Shown piece by piece: positions 21,204 to 30,535 of a stretch of DNA of 64,000 nt. Position 1 is the first letter of the stretch, and the number at the start of each line of letters is the position of its first letter. The notes beneath the pieces were generated by a model. The model searched no databases, was not told the DNA's origin, and saw only the letters and a program-made list of their open reading frames with translations. Location: positions 1-64,000 of the forward strand of contig NZ_CP084626.1 of the NCBI RefSeq assembly GCF_022878925.1, read 5' to 3'. Source of the stretch: Caballeronia sp. TF1N1 (GTDB lineage: Bacteria; Pseudomonadota; Gammaproteobacteria; Burkholderiales; Burkholderiaceae). Made by a program: the position numbers and the translations under genes.

Positions 21204-22406
21204 TCACGAGCGTTCGAGCGCCGTCACGCGTCCGCCCGGCAAGGCCGCGATCAAGCCCGATAATTCGAGTTGCAGCAGAGCGCTTTGCAGCGCGGCTCCG
21301 TCGAGATCGGTGCGGGCAGCGAGATTTTCAAGCGTCGCGGGTGCATGGCCGAGCGCGGCGAGCACGCGGGCGGCTTCGTCGGTCTCGGGTTTGCCGGGCA
21401 GACGCGCCGAAGCCCACGAGGCGTTTGCCGGAGCCGGTGCCTTGCCGCGCTTTTTGCGAGGTGTGGCGGGAAAGCCGAATTCCTCCAGCACGTCTTCCGG
21501 CGTTTCCACAAGCTTCGCGCCCTGCTTGATGATGCGATGACAACCCTGCGACAGCGGCGCGTGGATCGAACCGGGCATGGCGAAAACATCGCGGCCCATT
21601 TCGTTGGCAAGCCGCGCGGTGATGAGCGAGCCGGAGCGCATTGCCGCCTCGACGATCAAAACGCCCTGCACCAGGCCCGCGATGAGCCGGTTGCGCTGCG
21701 GAAAGTTGGCGGAGCGCGCGGGCGTGCCGAGCGGCCATTCGGACACGATCACGCCATCGCGGGCGATTTCATGCGCGAGCTGATGATGCAGCGACGGATA
21801 CACGAGATCCGCGCCCGTCCCGATGACGGCGATCGTGCCTGTGGCGCCGTCCAGCGCGCCCCGATGCGCCGCGCCGTCGATGCCGAGCGCGAGCCCCGAC
21901 GCGACGGCAAGCCCGGCGTCCGAGAGCGCGCGCGCGAACCGGCGCGCGTCTTCGAGTCCTTGCGGCGTGGCGTTCCGGCTGCCGACGATCGCCACCGCGC
22001 GCGCTTGCAGCAAGTCGGTTCGCCCTTTCGCGTACAAGAGCGCGGGCGGATCGGGCATGGTGAGGAGCGCTTGCGGATACGCGGTATCGGCGAAAGTAAG
22101 AATGTGATTGCCGGGTTCGGCGGCCCATTCCAGCACGCGTTCAATATAGTTGCCGAATGGCACGCCTTCGACTTCGGCGGGCGGCGCGAGCGCGGCGGTC
22201 GCGGCATCGGTGTTGGTGACTTCGGCGAGCGAGGCGAAACTTTCGGCTAAAACGTCCTTCGGTCCGCCAAACGCGCTCAAGAGCGCGCGCAGGGCGGCGG
22301 GACGCAGTCCCTTTGCATGCGTGAGCCGCAGCCAGGCGGAAAGTTCGTCGAGGTCCGTGGTGAGCGCTTCCGGTTGAGGCTCGGTCGGCGGTAAGGCGGT
22401 CGTCAT
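21204..22406 (-). CDS. dprA: DNA processing protein DprA
   Basis: The 400-residue protein is DprA (Smf), which loads RecA on incoming single-stranded DNA during transformation. The Rossmann-like core shows AIVGSRNATPQGLEDARRFA, ASGLALGIDGAAHRGAL and FPQRNRLIAGL, all family hallmarks. An N-terminal SAM-like helical region and a C-terminal winged helix (about 330-400, ARVLAALGHAPATLENLA) complete the three-domain form. It diverges from def, with about 200 bp between the starts, and is upstream of the thioredoxin-like gene. Its presence does not by itself prove natural competence. Confidence 0.94.
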   Translation of the reverse strand: MTTALPPTEPQPEALTTDLDELSAWLRLTHAKGLRPAALRALLSAFGGPKDVLAESFASLAEVTNTDAATAALAPPAEVEGVPFGNYIERVLEWAAEPGNHILTFADTAYPQALLTMPDPPALLYAKGRTDLLQARAVAIVGSRNATPQGLEDARRFARALSDAGLAVASGLALGIDGAAHRGALDGATGTIAVIGTGADLVYPSLHHQLAHEIARDGVIVSEWPLGTPARSANFPQRNRLIAGLVQGVLIVEAAMRSGSLITARLANEMGRDVFAMPGSIHAPLSQGCHRIIKQGAKLVETPEDVLEEFGFPATPRKKRGKAPAPANASWASARLPGKPETDEAARVLAALGHAPATLENLAARTDLDGAALQSALLQLELSGLIAALPGGRVTALERS

Positions 22407-22607
22407 GTTAAGATTTTTGGTCCCGGAACGTAATTAAGAAGTGTCGCCCGCCCGTGTGTTCAGGCCGAGCGACGCCGGTTGGCCGCTTGCCGGCGGCGTT
22501 GAATCCAGCGGATTCACCTGCATATCTTCGGCATGCCGCCACCCACCCGCAACCTGGCCGAATGGCCGACTTCACACGCGTCGCGGCGCGCGTAGATAAT
22601 CCGAATC

Positions 22608-23111
22608 ATGGCTCTGCTCAAGATACTGAACTACCCGGACAAGCGGCTGCACAAGGTGGCGAAGCCCGTCGCCGTCGTGGACGACCGCATTCGCAAGCTC
22701 GTCGCCGACATGGCCGAAACCATGTACGCGGCACCCGGCGTCGGCCTCGCCGCGACTCAGGTGGACGTCCATGAGCGGGTAATCGTCATCGACGTATCGG
22801 ATGCGCACGACGAACTGCTCGTATTCATCAACCCGGAGATCGTCTGGGCAAGCGAAGTCAAGAAAGAGTGGGAAGAAGGCTGCCTCTCGGTGCCGGGCAT
22901 CTACGACTTCGTCGAACGGCCGGACAAGGTGCGCGTGAAGGCGCTCAACGAGAAAGGCGAAAGCTACGAACTGGACTGCGATGGCCTGCTTGCCGTGTGC
23001 ATCCAGCATGAAATGGATCATCTGGCGGGTCACGTGTTCGTCGAATATCTCTCGACGCTCAAGCAGACGCGCATTCGCGGCAAGATGAAGAAGCTCGAAA
23101 AGGCGCTGTAA
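22608..23111 (+). CDS. def: Peptide deformylase
   Basis: The 167-residue enzyme removes the formyl group from the initiator methionine of new proteins. All three motifs are present: GVGLAATQ (44-51), EGCLSVPG with metal ligand Cys92, and QHEMDH with ligands His134 and His138 and catalytic Glu135. Length is standard for type I deformylases. fmt starts 35 bp downstream, which is the usual def-fmt pair and couples formylation with deformylation. The stretch between dprA and def (22407-22607) shows no gene. Confidence 0.97.
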   Translation: MALLKILNYPDKRLHKVAKPVAVVDDRIRKLVADMAETMYAAPGVGLAATQVDVHERVIVIDVSDAHDELLVFINPEIVWASEVKKEWEEGCLSVPGIYDFVERPDKVRVKALNEKGESYELDCDGLLAVCIQHEMDHLAGHVFVEYLSTLKQTRIRGKMKKLEKAL

Positions 23112-23146
23112 AGCGCTTTATGTTGTCTCAAAGGTAGTAACAATCG

Positions 23147-24139
23147 ATGACTCAATCGCTGCGTGTCGTTTTCGCCGGTACGCCGGAATTTGCCGCCGCC
23201 GCGCTCGCGGCTATCCACGCGGCCGGATTTCCCGTGCCGCTGGTTCTGACCCAGCCCGACCGGCCCGCTGGCCGTGGCATGAAGCTGACCGCCAGCCCCG
23301 TCAAGCGTTTTGCCGTCGAACACGGGCTAACGGTCGCGCAGCCCACGTCGCTCAGGCGCGCGGGGAAGTATCCGCAAGAAGCCGCCGATGCCATCGAGTT
23401 GCTGCGCGCCACGCCGCACGACGTGATGGTTGTCGCCGCTTACGGGCTCATCCTGCCGCAGGAAGTGCTCGACATTCCGCCGCGCGGCGCCATCAACATC
23501 CACGCTTCGTTGTTGCCGCGCTGGCGCGGCGCCGCGCCGATCCATCGCGCGATCGAAGCGGGCGACGCCGAATCGGGCATTACGCTCATGCAAATGGACG
23601 CGGGCCTCGACACCGGCGCGATGATCCGCGAGGGCCGCACGGCTATTGGCGCGGACGACACCACCGCCACGCTGCACGACCGCCTCGCGAAAATTGGCGC
23701 GGATCTGATCGTCGCGGCTCTCCGCGACCTCGAACGCGACGGCGCGCTGCCATCGACACCGCAGCCTGACGACGGCACGACCTACGCACAGAAGATCGCC
23801 AAGAACGAGGCCGCGCTCGACTGGCGGCGTCCGGCAGAAACGCTTGCGCGTCAGGTGCGCGCGTTCGACCCGTTCCCCGGCGCGTTCGGCACGCTCGATG
23901 GCGTCGCGATCAAGATCTGGTCCGCGCAGCCGGTGAGCGGCGAGTGGCAAGCCGATCCGGGCACCGTCGTGGATGTGTCGGCGGAAGGAATTGTCGTGGC
24001 CTGCGGAACGGGCGCGCTCAGGCTCACGCAGTTGCAAAAGCCCGGCGGCAAGCGCCTGCCCGTGCGCGAGTTTCTCGCGGGCGCGCCGCTTGCCCGAGGT
24101 CAGCGTTTCGCGCTGCTGGAAACCGATCCGGACGCTTGA
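23147..24139 (+). CDS. fmt: Methionyl-tRNA formyltransferase
   Basis: The 330-residue enzyme transfers a formyl group from 10-formyl-THF to initiator Met-tRNA. The N-terminal Rossmann-type catalytic domain shows [28 protein letters not shown] and the catalytic [17 protein letters not shown], with Asn and His in the conserved NxH. The C-terminal OB-like domain covers the last roughly 100 residues. AAGGTAGTAACAATCG before ATG 23147 is the ribosome binding site. It is co-transcribed with def. A GC-rich 9-bp hairpin follows. Confidence 0.96.
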   Translation: MTQSLRVVFAGTPEFAAAALAAIHAAGFPVPLVLTQPDRPAGRGMKLTASPVKRFAVEHGLTVAQPTSLRRAGKYPQEAADAIELLRATPHDVMVVAAYGLILPQEVLDIPPRGAINIHASLLPRWRGAAPIHRAIEAGDAESGITLMQMDAGLDTGAMIREGRTAIGADDTTATLHDRLAKIGADLIVAALRDLERDGALPSTPQPDDGTTYAQKIAKNEAALDWRRPAETLARQVRAFDPFPGAFGTLDGVAIKIWSAQPVSGEWQADPGTVVDVSAEGIVVACGTGALRLTQLQKPGGKRLPVREFLAGAPLARGQRFALLETDPDA

Positions 24140-24154
24140 CCCAGGCTCAAAGCA

Positions 24155-24187
24155 CGCGCGACGGACATGTAACGCATGCGTCGCGCG
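24155..24187 (+). terminator. GC-rich inverted repeat after fmt
   Basis: CGCGCGACG (24155-24163) and CGTCGCGCG (24179-24187) form a perfect 9-bp stem between fmt and the LysE gene. There is no T-run, so termination is only suggested by position. Confidence 0.4.
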
Positions 24188-24233
24188 GCGCTAGAATCGT
24201 GAATCTTCAACACGCGCACGCTTGGAGTTTCCG

Positions 24234-24881
24234 ATGCTCGGCATTACCGGTTTTGCCTTCTTTCTCGTCGCCGTCTTTCTGCTGAATGTCACGCCCGGCC
24301 CCGATACCGCCTATATCGTCGGGCGCAGCGTCGCGCAGGGACGCGGCGCGGGAATCGTATCCGCGCTCGGCATCTCGGCGGGCTGCATCGTTCATACGCT
24401 CGCGTGCGCATTCGGATTGACGGCGATTCTCGCGGCGTCGGCCACGGCGTTCACCGTCGTCAAGATCGCTGGCGCGATCTACCTGATTTATCTCGGCGTG
24501 CGGCTCATTCTCACGAAGCACGACAAGGCCGTAGACGCCCACGCAGACCGAACCAGCGCGCAAGCCGCGCCAAAATCACTGCATCAATTGTTCGCGCAAG
24601 GCTTCGTCACGAACGTGCTGAATCCGAAAGTCGTGCTGTTTTTCGTCTCGTTCTTTCCTCAATTCGTCGCGGCGGACAGCCAGCACAAGACGCTCGCGTT
24701 TCTCACACTCGGACTCGTGTTTATCGCCATGAGCACGGTCTGGAACAGCTTCGTTGCGTGGATCGCGGGCAGCGTCACCGAACGTTTTTCGGGCAAACCG
24801 GGGATGAAAAAGTGGCTGGATCGGGGTGTGGGCACGGCGTTCGTCGGCCTGGGACTGAAGCTCGCGACGTCACATCGCTGA
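24234..24881 (+). CDS. LysE/RhtB family exporter
   Basis: This 215-residue membrane protein fits the LysE/RhtB amino-acid exporter family, with about six hydrophobic segments. The family hallmark NVTPGPDTAYIVGRSVAQGRGAG in the first loop is clear, as is the central GFVTNVLNPKVVLFF. Members export amino acids such as homoserine, threonine or lysine. ATG 24234 has GGAG seven bases upstream; a TTG in frame at 24222 lies before that site and is rejected. It stands alone between fmt and htpX, so context does not reveal the substrate. Confidence 0.9.
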   Translation: MLGITGFAFFLVAVFLLNVTPGPDTAYIVGRSVAQGRGAGIVSALGISAGCIVHTLACAFGLTAILAASATAFTVVKIAGAIYLIYLGVRLILTKHDKAVDAHADRTSAQAAPKSLHQLFAQGFVTNVLNPKVVLFFVSFFPQFVAADSQHKTLAFLTLGLVFIAMSTVWNSFVAWIAGSVTERFSGKPGMKKWLDRGVGTAFVGLGLKLATSHR

Positions 24882-24895
24882 ACGCAACAACCCGA

Positions 24896-24922
24896 TTGAA
24901 TTTTTCGCGGACGCCCCTATCT
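24896..24922 (+). promoter_or_regulatory. htpX: Sigma32-like promoter for htpX
   Basis: TTGAA (24896-24900), a 13-nt gap and CCCCTATCT (24914-24922) match the heat-shock pattern CTTGAA-N13/14-CCCCATNT except for two positions. It is 88 bp before the htpX start, a gene known to be heat-inducible in E. coli. Confidence 0.55.
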
Positions 24923-25010
24923 AACGATTTGCTTACAATGAGCGTCCTGGCCAGTGTGGCCGGGACCATCGCGCAAATTGCGCACCGTATTAGGGATAGG
25001 AGTTTCTGAC

Positions 25011-25865
25011 ATGTTCAACTGGGTCAAAACCGCGATGCTGATGGCTGCGATCACGGCCCTCTTCGTCGTGATCGGCGGGATGATCGGCGGGTCGAAGGGC
25101 ATGATGCTCGCGCTCGTCGTCGCGCTCGGCATGAATTTCTTTTCGTATTGGTTCTCGGACAAGATGGTCCTGCGCATGTACAACGCGCAGGAGGTCGACG
25201 AAACCACTGCGCCGCAGTTTTATCGCATGGTGCGCGACCTGGCCACGCGCGCTCAGTTGCCAATGCCGCGTGTCTACCTCATCAACGAAGACGCGCCGAA
25301 CGCGTTTGCAACCGGTCGCAATCCGGAACACGCGGCCGTCGCGGCGACCACCGGCATCCTGCGCGTGCTGTCCGAGCGCGAAATGCGCGGCGTGATGGCG
25401 CACGAACTGGCGCACGTGAAGCATCGCGACATTCTCATCTCGACCATTTCGGCGACGATGGCCGGTGCAATCTCCGCGCTCGCGAACTTCGCCATGTTCT
25501 TCGGTGGCCGCGATGACGAAGGGCGCCCGTCGAACCCGATTGCGAGCATCGCGGTGGCTATCCTCGCGCCTATTGCGGGCGCGTTGATCCAGATGGCCAT
25601 TTCTCGCGCGCGTGAATTCGAGGCGGATCGCGGCGGCGCGGAGATTTCCGGCGATCCACAAGCGCTCGCCAGCGCGCTCGAGAAAATCCACGCGTACGCG
25701 TCCGGCGTGCCGTTCCCCACGGCGGAAGCGCACCCGGCCACGGCGCAGATGATGATCATGAATCCGCTGTCGGGCGGCAGCATCGCGAACTGGTTCTCGA
25801 CGCACCCGGCGACGGAAGAACGCGTCGCGCGCCTGATGGAAATGGCGCGCACCGGGCGCATGTAA
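25011..25865 (+). CDS. htpX: Membrane zinc protease HtpX
   Basis: The 284-residue M48B protease degrades damaged inner-membrane proteins together with FtsH. Two N-terminal membrane segments (about residues 8-26 and 30-47) are followed by the zinc site HELAH (His131, Glu132, His135) and the third-ligand region REFEAD (201-206), with two further hydrophobic segments between them. ATG 25011 has AGGAGTTTCTGAC upstream; an open frame reaches 24954 but lacks such a site. The sigma32-like promoter upstream fits heat induction. A terminator follows. Length equals that of close family members. Confidence 0.96.
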   Translation: MFNWVKTAMLMAAITALFVVIGGMIGGSKGMMLALVVALGMNFFSYWFSDKMVLRMYNAQEVDETTAPQFYRMVRDLATRAQLPMPRVYLINEDAPNAFATGRNPEHAAVAATTGILRVLSEREMRGVMAHELAHVKHRDILISTISATMAGAISALANFAMFFGGRDDEGRPSNPIASIAVAILAPIAGALIQMAISRAREFEADRGGAEISGDPQALASALEKIHAYASGVPFPTAEAHPATAQMMIMNPLSGGSIANWFSTHPATEERVARLMEMARTGRM

Positions 25866-25895
25866 TCCGGGGCGTCGTCACGACGCGTTACACCG

Positions 25896-25934
25896 AAGGC
25901 CGTTCCAGTCACGCTGGCGCGGCCTTTTTCCTTT
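25896..25934 (+). terminator. Intrinsic terminator after htpX
   Basis: AAGGCCG (25896-25902) pairs with CGGCCTT (25920-25926), with an inner CCAG / CTGG stem, and is followed by TTTTTCCTTTTG. Confidence 0.85.
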
Positions 25935-26029
25935 TGTGGTGCGAAACGCGCAAGCACCGGGCCACGAAGCCTTGCACGTTACAATCGTCGTTCGAATCGA
26001 TGTTCACACGAAGTCGCACGACCTTACAC

Positions 26030-27490
26030 ATGACCGACAAGCCTTCCCGGCGACTTTCCACCGCGCCGCACTCGGCGCGCGGAGCGACTCATTTGAGCGC
26101 GCTGCATCTTGCTCCCGATTCCCTTGCGTTCGCGCTCGACGGCGCGGCGCAGGCGGTCGGCGCCGTGCGCGCGGGATCGGCGTTGCCGGCCGCCTTGCAG
26201 ACGGTTATCGCCGCGGGCAGACAGCCGGCGGCACGTGGCGCGATTCAGGACATTGCGTATCGCGCGATGCGCCGTCTCGCACTTGCCGATGCGCTTTTGC
26301 ATAAGCTCGTCCGCAAGGCGCCGCCGCCGCACGTGGCCAACGTGCTGGTCTGCGCGTTCACGCTGCTCACCGACGACGAAGCGCACGCGGCCTACGCGCC
26401 GTTCACCGTCGTCGATCAGGCGGTGACCGCCATCGCCACGCGCCGCGAGTTTGCTTTCGCGAAGGGCCTCGTCAACGCCGTGCTGCGCGGCTTTCTGCGC
26501 GAACGCGATGCGCTCCTCGAAGAAGCGCGTGTGAGCGAAGTCGCGCGCTGGAATTATCCGCAATGGTGGATCGACGCCGTGAAGCGCGGTCAGCCGGACG
26601 CGTGGCAAGAGATTCTCGATGCGGGCAACGTGCAGGCGCCGCTCACGCTGCGTGTGAACGCGCGTCACGCCACCGTCGATGCCTATCTCGAACGCTTGCG
26701 GCAGGAACATATCCAAGCGGAAGCCGCCGGTCTGCACGCGGTGCGCCTTGAAACACCGATGCCGGTCGAGCGTATTCCGGGCTTCGCGGATGGCGTCGTC
26801 TCCGTGCAGGACGCGGGCGCGCAACTCGCGGCACAAGCGCTCGACGCGCGTGACGGCATGCGCGTGCTCGACGCGTGCGCCGCGCCTGGCGGCAAGACCG
26901 GTCATATCCTCGAACTCGCGAATGTCGAACTCGTCGCGCTGGAAAGCGATGCGACTCGCGCGGGACGTATCGGCGAAAATCTCGCGCGCCTCAAGCTGCA
27001 CGCCGAGATTTGCGTGGGCGATGCCGGCGATCCTTCGCAATGGTTCGATGGCGCGCCGTTCGATCGCATTCTCGCGGACGTGCCGTGTTCGGCCTCGGGC
27101 ATCGTGCGGCGTCATCCGGACATCCGCTGGTTGCGGCGGCCCTCGGACATCGCGACGCTCGTCGAAGAACAGCGGCGCATTCTCACGGCGCTCTGGCCGC
27201 TCGTCGCCAAGGGTGGCGAGTTGCTCTACGTGACTTGCTCGATCTTTCCCGAAGAAGGCGAAGAGCAGGCCCGCTGGTTTGGAAGCACGCATGAAGATGC
27301 GGTACGATTGGACGCGCCGGGCCAGTTGCTGCCGACCAGGGCGCGTGCCGGTGCGGGCGCGGGCGCGGCAAACGGGTCACGGGACAGTAAACAAGTGGCC
27401 GGCCAGCCATCGAACGGGAACGCGGAAGCTGCATCGAGTTACCGCGCGGACCACGACGGATTCTTCTACGCGCGCTTTCAGAAACGGTGA
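26030..27490 (+). CDS. rsmB: 16S rRNA m5C967 methyltransferase RsmB
   Basis: The 486-residue protein joins an N-terminal NusB-like RNA-binding domain (about 1-180) to a SAM-dependent methyltransferase. DACAAPGGKTGHIL is the SAM loop, DVPCSASGIVRRHPDIRW holds one catalytic Cys and YVTCSIFPEEGE holds the nucleophilic Cys. It methylates C967 of 16S rRNA in E. coli. A Gly/Ala/Asn-rich insertion sits between the last catalytic motif and the C-terminal FFYARFQKR. ATG 26030 starts MTDKPSRRL; ATG 26000 is a possible alternative and neither has a strong ribosome binding site. The stop overlaps the next gene's GTG (GTGA), so the rsmB-DUF4390-kinase-regulator genes form one operon. Confidence 0.94.
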   Translation: MTDKPSRRLSTAPHSARGATHLSALHLAPDSLAFALDGAAQAVGAVRAGSALPAALQTVIAAGRQPAARGAIQDIAYRAMRRLALADALLHKLVRKAPPPHVANVLVCAFTLLTDDEAHAAYAPFTVVDQAVTAIATRREFAFAKGLVNAVLRGFLRERDALLEEARVSEVARWNYPQWWIDAVKRGQPDAWQEILDAGNVQAPLTLRVNARHATVDAYLERLRQEHIQAEAAGLHAVRLETPMPVERIPGFADGVVSVQDAGAQLAAQALDARDGMRVLDACAAPGGKTGHILELANVELVALESDATRAGRIGENLARLKLHAEICVGDAGDPSQWFDGAPFDRILADVPCSASGIVRRHPDIRWLRRPSDIATLVEEQRRILTALWPLVAKGGELLYVTCSIFPEEGEEQARWFGSTHEDAVRLDAPGQLLPTRARAGAGAGAANGSRDSKQVAGQPSNGNAEAASSYRADHDGFFYARFQKR

Positions 27491-28083
27491 CGATCAAACG
27501 CCTTTTTCCGCTTCGGCTCGCGCTCGTCGTCTGGACCGCGCTGACGTTCTGCCTGTATTTCGCGGCAGCGGATTTCGCCTTCGCCGAAACCATTTCCGTG
27601 CAGCGGGCTTCGTTGCAGTCGGACAATAACGGCTGGAATCTCGATGCCCATTTCGACTTCGACCTCAACAGCAGCCTCGAAGAAGCCGTGAACCGCAGCG
27701 TGCCGCTCTATTTCACCATCGACTTCAACTTGTCCCGGCCGCGCTGGTACTGGTTCGACGAGGAGCCGGTGAATGTTTCGCAGAGCATCCGGCTGTCTTA
27801 TCAGCCGTTGACCAATGAATATCGCGTGTCGACCGGCGGCCTGCAATTGCGCTTTGCATCGCTCAACGAAGCCATGGCGGTGATCAAGCACGTGACATCG
27901 TGGCATGTCTTCGACCGCAATCAGGTGCATCCCGGCGAAACCTATAACGCATCGGTGCGCATGCAACTCGACATCGCGCTGATGCCCAAGCCGTTCCAGA
28001 TCGACGCGGTGAACAACCGCGACTGGAACCTCTCATCGGACTGGAAGCGTTTTACTTTTACGGCGGCAGAACGTGCGAAATAG
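27487..28083 (+). CDS. DUF4390 exported protein
   Basis: The 198-residue protein starts at GTG 27487 overlapping the rsmB stop. It has an N-terminal signal peptide or anchor (LRLALVVWTALTFCLYFAAADFAFA, cut here as a description) and then a beta-rich periplasmic domain fitting DUF4390, with DFNLSRPRWYWFDE as a typical stretch. The family is almost always encoded between rsmB and an NtrY-like kinase in betaproteobacteria, so it probably works with the sensor kinase in the periplasm. No enzymatic motif is visible. The kinase start overlaps its end by 11 bp. Confidence 0.86.
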   Translation: MTIKRLFPLRLALVVWTALTFCLYFAAADFAFAETISVQRASLQSDNNGWNLDAHFDFDLNSSLEEAVNRSVPLYFTIDFNLSRPRWYWFDEEPVNVSQSIRLSYQPLTNEYRVSTGGLQLRFASLNEAMAVIKHVTSWHVFDRNQVHPGETYNASVRMQLDIALMPKPFQIDAVNNRDWNLSSDWKRFTFTAAERAK

Positions 28084-30535
28084 ATTTCGACGCGGCCGCA
28101 CGGACATGAAAAGTCTCGTCGTCCGGTTGCTGGTCTCGACAGTGGCGGTCACGGCGGTTCTGCTGCTCGTGATGCTCGCGCTCGCCAGCGCCAATACCGA
28201 ATTCTTCGACCGCTATTACGGCTGGCTCTACGCGGCGAACGTGGCGATTGCGCTCATCTTCATGCTGATCGTGATCAGCCTCACGGCGATCATCGTGGCG
28301 CGCGTGCGGCAGGGCCGCTTCGGCACGCGGCTACTGGCCAAGCTCGCGTTGATCTTCGCGCTGGTCGGCGTGCTGCCGGGCGCGATCATCTACGTCGTGT
28401 CGTATCAGTTCGTGTCGCGCAGTATCGAATCATGGTTCGACGTGAACGTCGAGACCGCGCTCACGTCGGGTCTCACGCTCGGGCGCGGCATGTTGCAGAC
28501 ATCGCTCGCCGACTTCAAGGCGCGCGGCCGGCAAATGAGCGATCAGCTTGCTAGCGCGGATCAGTCGAGTCTCACGCTTTCGCTCCTGCGGTTGCGCGAT
28601 CAATACAACATTCAGGACGCGGTCGTGTTTGAACGTCCGCGCGATCAGTACAACCGCGAAGATCTGTCCGCGAATAACGGCACGCAGCGCGTGTCGGGAT
28701 TGCGCACTATCGCGCAGGCCTCGGGCAACTACTATTCGCTGTTGCCGACGAACGAGCCGACCGGCTCGATGCTGAAGGAGGCGCAAGATCATCCATATGG
28801 CGCAATAGAAGGCGAGATCGACGGCGATCCATCGTCCACCGGGCCGAAAGGCGCGTTGCGATTGCGGGTGATCACGAAGATCCCCGATCCCACGACGACC
28901 ACGGAGTTTCAGCACGTCGATCGCTTCCTGCAGATCGAGCAGCCGGTGAGTCAGGAACTCGCGCGCAACGCGGATGCCGTGCAGCGCGCGTATCGTGAAT
29001 ATCAGGAAAAGCGGCTGGGGCGCACGGGCTTGCGCAAGATGTATATCGGCACGCTGACGCTCGCGCTCTTTCTCGCCACGTTCATCGCGATGATGCTCGC
29101 GCTCGCGCTTGGCAATCAGCTCGCGCGACCGCTGTTCCTGCTCGCGCAAGGCACGAAGGAGGTGGCCGAAGGCGACTACACGCCAAAACGCGAGATCAAT
29201 TCGCGCGATGAACTCGGCTTTCTCACGCAGTCGTTCAACGCGATGACGCGGCAGCTTTCCGAGGCGCGCGCGGCGGTGGAAAACAACCGCATCGCGCTGG
29301 AGCATTCGAAGGCGTATCTGGAAAGCATTCTCGCGAATCTCACGGCGGGCGTGTTCGTGTTCGACCGGCAGTTTCGGCTCACCACTGTCAATCGCGGCGC
29401 GGAACGCATCTTCCGGCAGCGGTTTATCGGCTTGCTGAATCAGCCGCTCGATCAGATCGATGCCCTCGGCGAGTTCGGCGCGATGGTCAAGAAAGCCTTC
29501 GCCGAACGCGATGCCGCCGCTGTCGGCAGCGGGCATCCCATTGGCGATCGCGGACACTGGCAGCAGCAAGTCGCGGTGACGGTGCCTGGCGAGAACGAGC
29601 CGCTCACCTTGCTCGTGCGCGGCACGCAGTTGCTGAGCGCCACCGACGCCGACTCCGACGACGCGGAAACCACCGGCTATGTCGTCGTGTTCGACGATAT
29701 CTCCGACGTGATCTCCGCGCAGCGTTCCGTGGCTTGGGGCGAAGTGGCGCGGCGCCTTGCGCATGAGATCAAGAATCCGCTCACGCCCATTCAGCTTTCC
29801 GCCGAACGTCTGCAAATGAAGCTCGCGGACAAACTTGCCGCGCCGGACGCCGAAGTGCTGAGGCGCGCATCGACGACCATCGTCAATCAGGTGCAGGCGA
29901 TGAAGCAGATGGTCGACGATTTCCGCGAATATGCGCGTACGCCGCCGGCCGTCCTCGGTAATCTGCAATTGAACGAATTGGTCGCCGAAGTGCTTACCTT
30001 GTACGGCATCGAGGAAGGCAAGAGCGCGATCAAGGTGGACCTCACGAAACTCCCGGTAATTCGCGGCGATGCCACGCAGATAAGACAGGTGATTCACAAC
30101 CTGTTGCAGAACGCGCAGGACGCCGTGGCCGATGTCGCGGAGCCGCGCGTGCTTCTCGAAACGAGAACAGTAGAATATGGCGAGCCTGACGCATCGGGCC
30201 ATGCGCGTGTCGCGGTACGGCTCACGGTGTCGGACAACGGTTCGGGCTTCCCGGCGCGCATCTTGTCACGCGCTTTCGAGCCGTACGTCACGACGAAAGC
30301 AAAGGGCACGGGACTAGGACTTGCAACGGTGAAGAAGATCGTCGACGAGCACGGCGCGCGGATCGACATTCGCAATCGGTCGAAGAACGCGGATGTCATC
30401 GAAGGCGCGCAGATATCGATTCTGTTTCTTCAACTCGCGGACGATACCGCCGCTCCCGGCGCGACGACGCGGGGAACGGGCACGGCAGTGAATCACGGAA
30501 CGACAAAAGCAACAGTGCAGACAAGGGCAGCTTAA
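28073..30535 (+). CDS. NtrY-like sensor histidine kinase
   Basis: The 820-residue membrane kinase has N-terminal membrane segments (about 16-40, 50-75 and 90-110), a periplasmic region to about 320, another membrane segment, a HAMP domain, a PAS-like region around LANLTAGVFVFDRQFRLTTVN, and the kinase core. The phospho-accepting His is residue 564 in RLAHEIKNPLTPIQL; VIHNLLQNAQDA and GTGLGLATVKKI are the ATP-binding boxes. A polar Thr/Gly-rich tail follows. This domain order is that of NtrY. GTG 28073 overlaps the DUF4390 gene; ATG 28106 (MKSLVVRLL) is a fair alternative. It pairs with the response regulator that starts right after its stop. Confidence 0.92.
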   Translation: MRNRFRRGRTDMKSLVVRLLVSTVAVTAVLLLVMLALASANTEFFDRYYGWLYAANVAIALIFMLIVISLTAIIVARVRQGRFGTRLLAKLALIFALVGVLPGAIIYVVSYQFVSRSIESWFDVNVETALTSGLTLGRGMLQTSLADFKARGRQMSDQLASADQSSLTLSLLRLRDQYNIQDAVVFERPRDQYNREDLSANNGTQRVSGLRTIAQASGNYYSLLPTNEPTGSMLKEAQDHPYGAIEGEIDGDPSSTGPKGALRLRVITKIPDPTTTTEFQHVDRFLQIEQPVSQELARNADAVQRAYREYQEKRLGRTGLRKMYIGTLTLALFLATFIAMMLALALGNQLARPLFLLAQGTKEVAEGDYTPKREINSRDELGFLTQSFNAMTRQLSEARAAVENNRIALEHSKAYLESILANLTAGVFVFDRQFRLTTVNRGAERIFRQRFIGLLNQPLDQIDALGEFGAMVKKAFAERDAAAVGSGHPIGDRGHWQQQVAVTVPGENEPLTLLVRGTQLLSATDADSDDAETTGYVVVFDDISDVISAQRSVAWGEVARRLAHEIKNPLTPIQLSAERLQMKLADKLAAPDAEVLRRASTTIVNQVQAMKQMVDDFREYARTPPAVLGNLQLNELVAEVLTLYGIEEGKSAIKVDLTKLPVIRGDATQIRQVIHNLLQNAQDAVADVAEPRVLLETRTVEYGEPDASGHARVAVRLTVSDNGSGFPARILSRAFEPYVTTKAKGTGLGLATVKKIVDEHGARIDIRNRSKNADVIEGAQISILFLQLADDTAAPGATTRGTGTAVNHGTTKATVQTRAA

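Noticed and set aside
28430..30202. 590-codon minus-strand frame opposite the sensor kinase
   Set aside because: Shadow of the kinase gene, Arg-rich, no recognisable domain.
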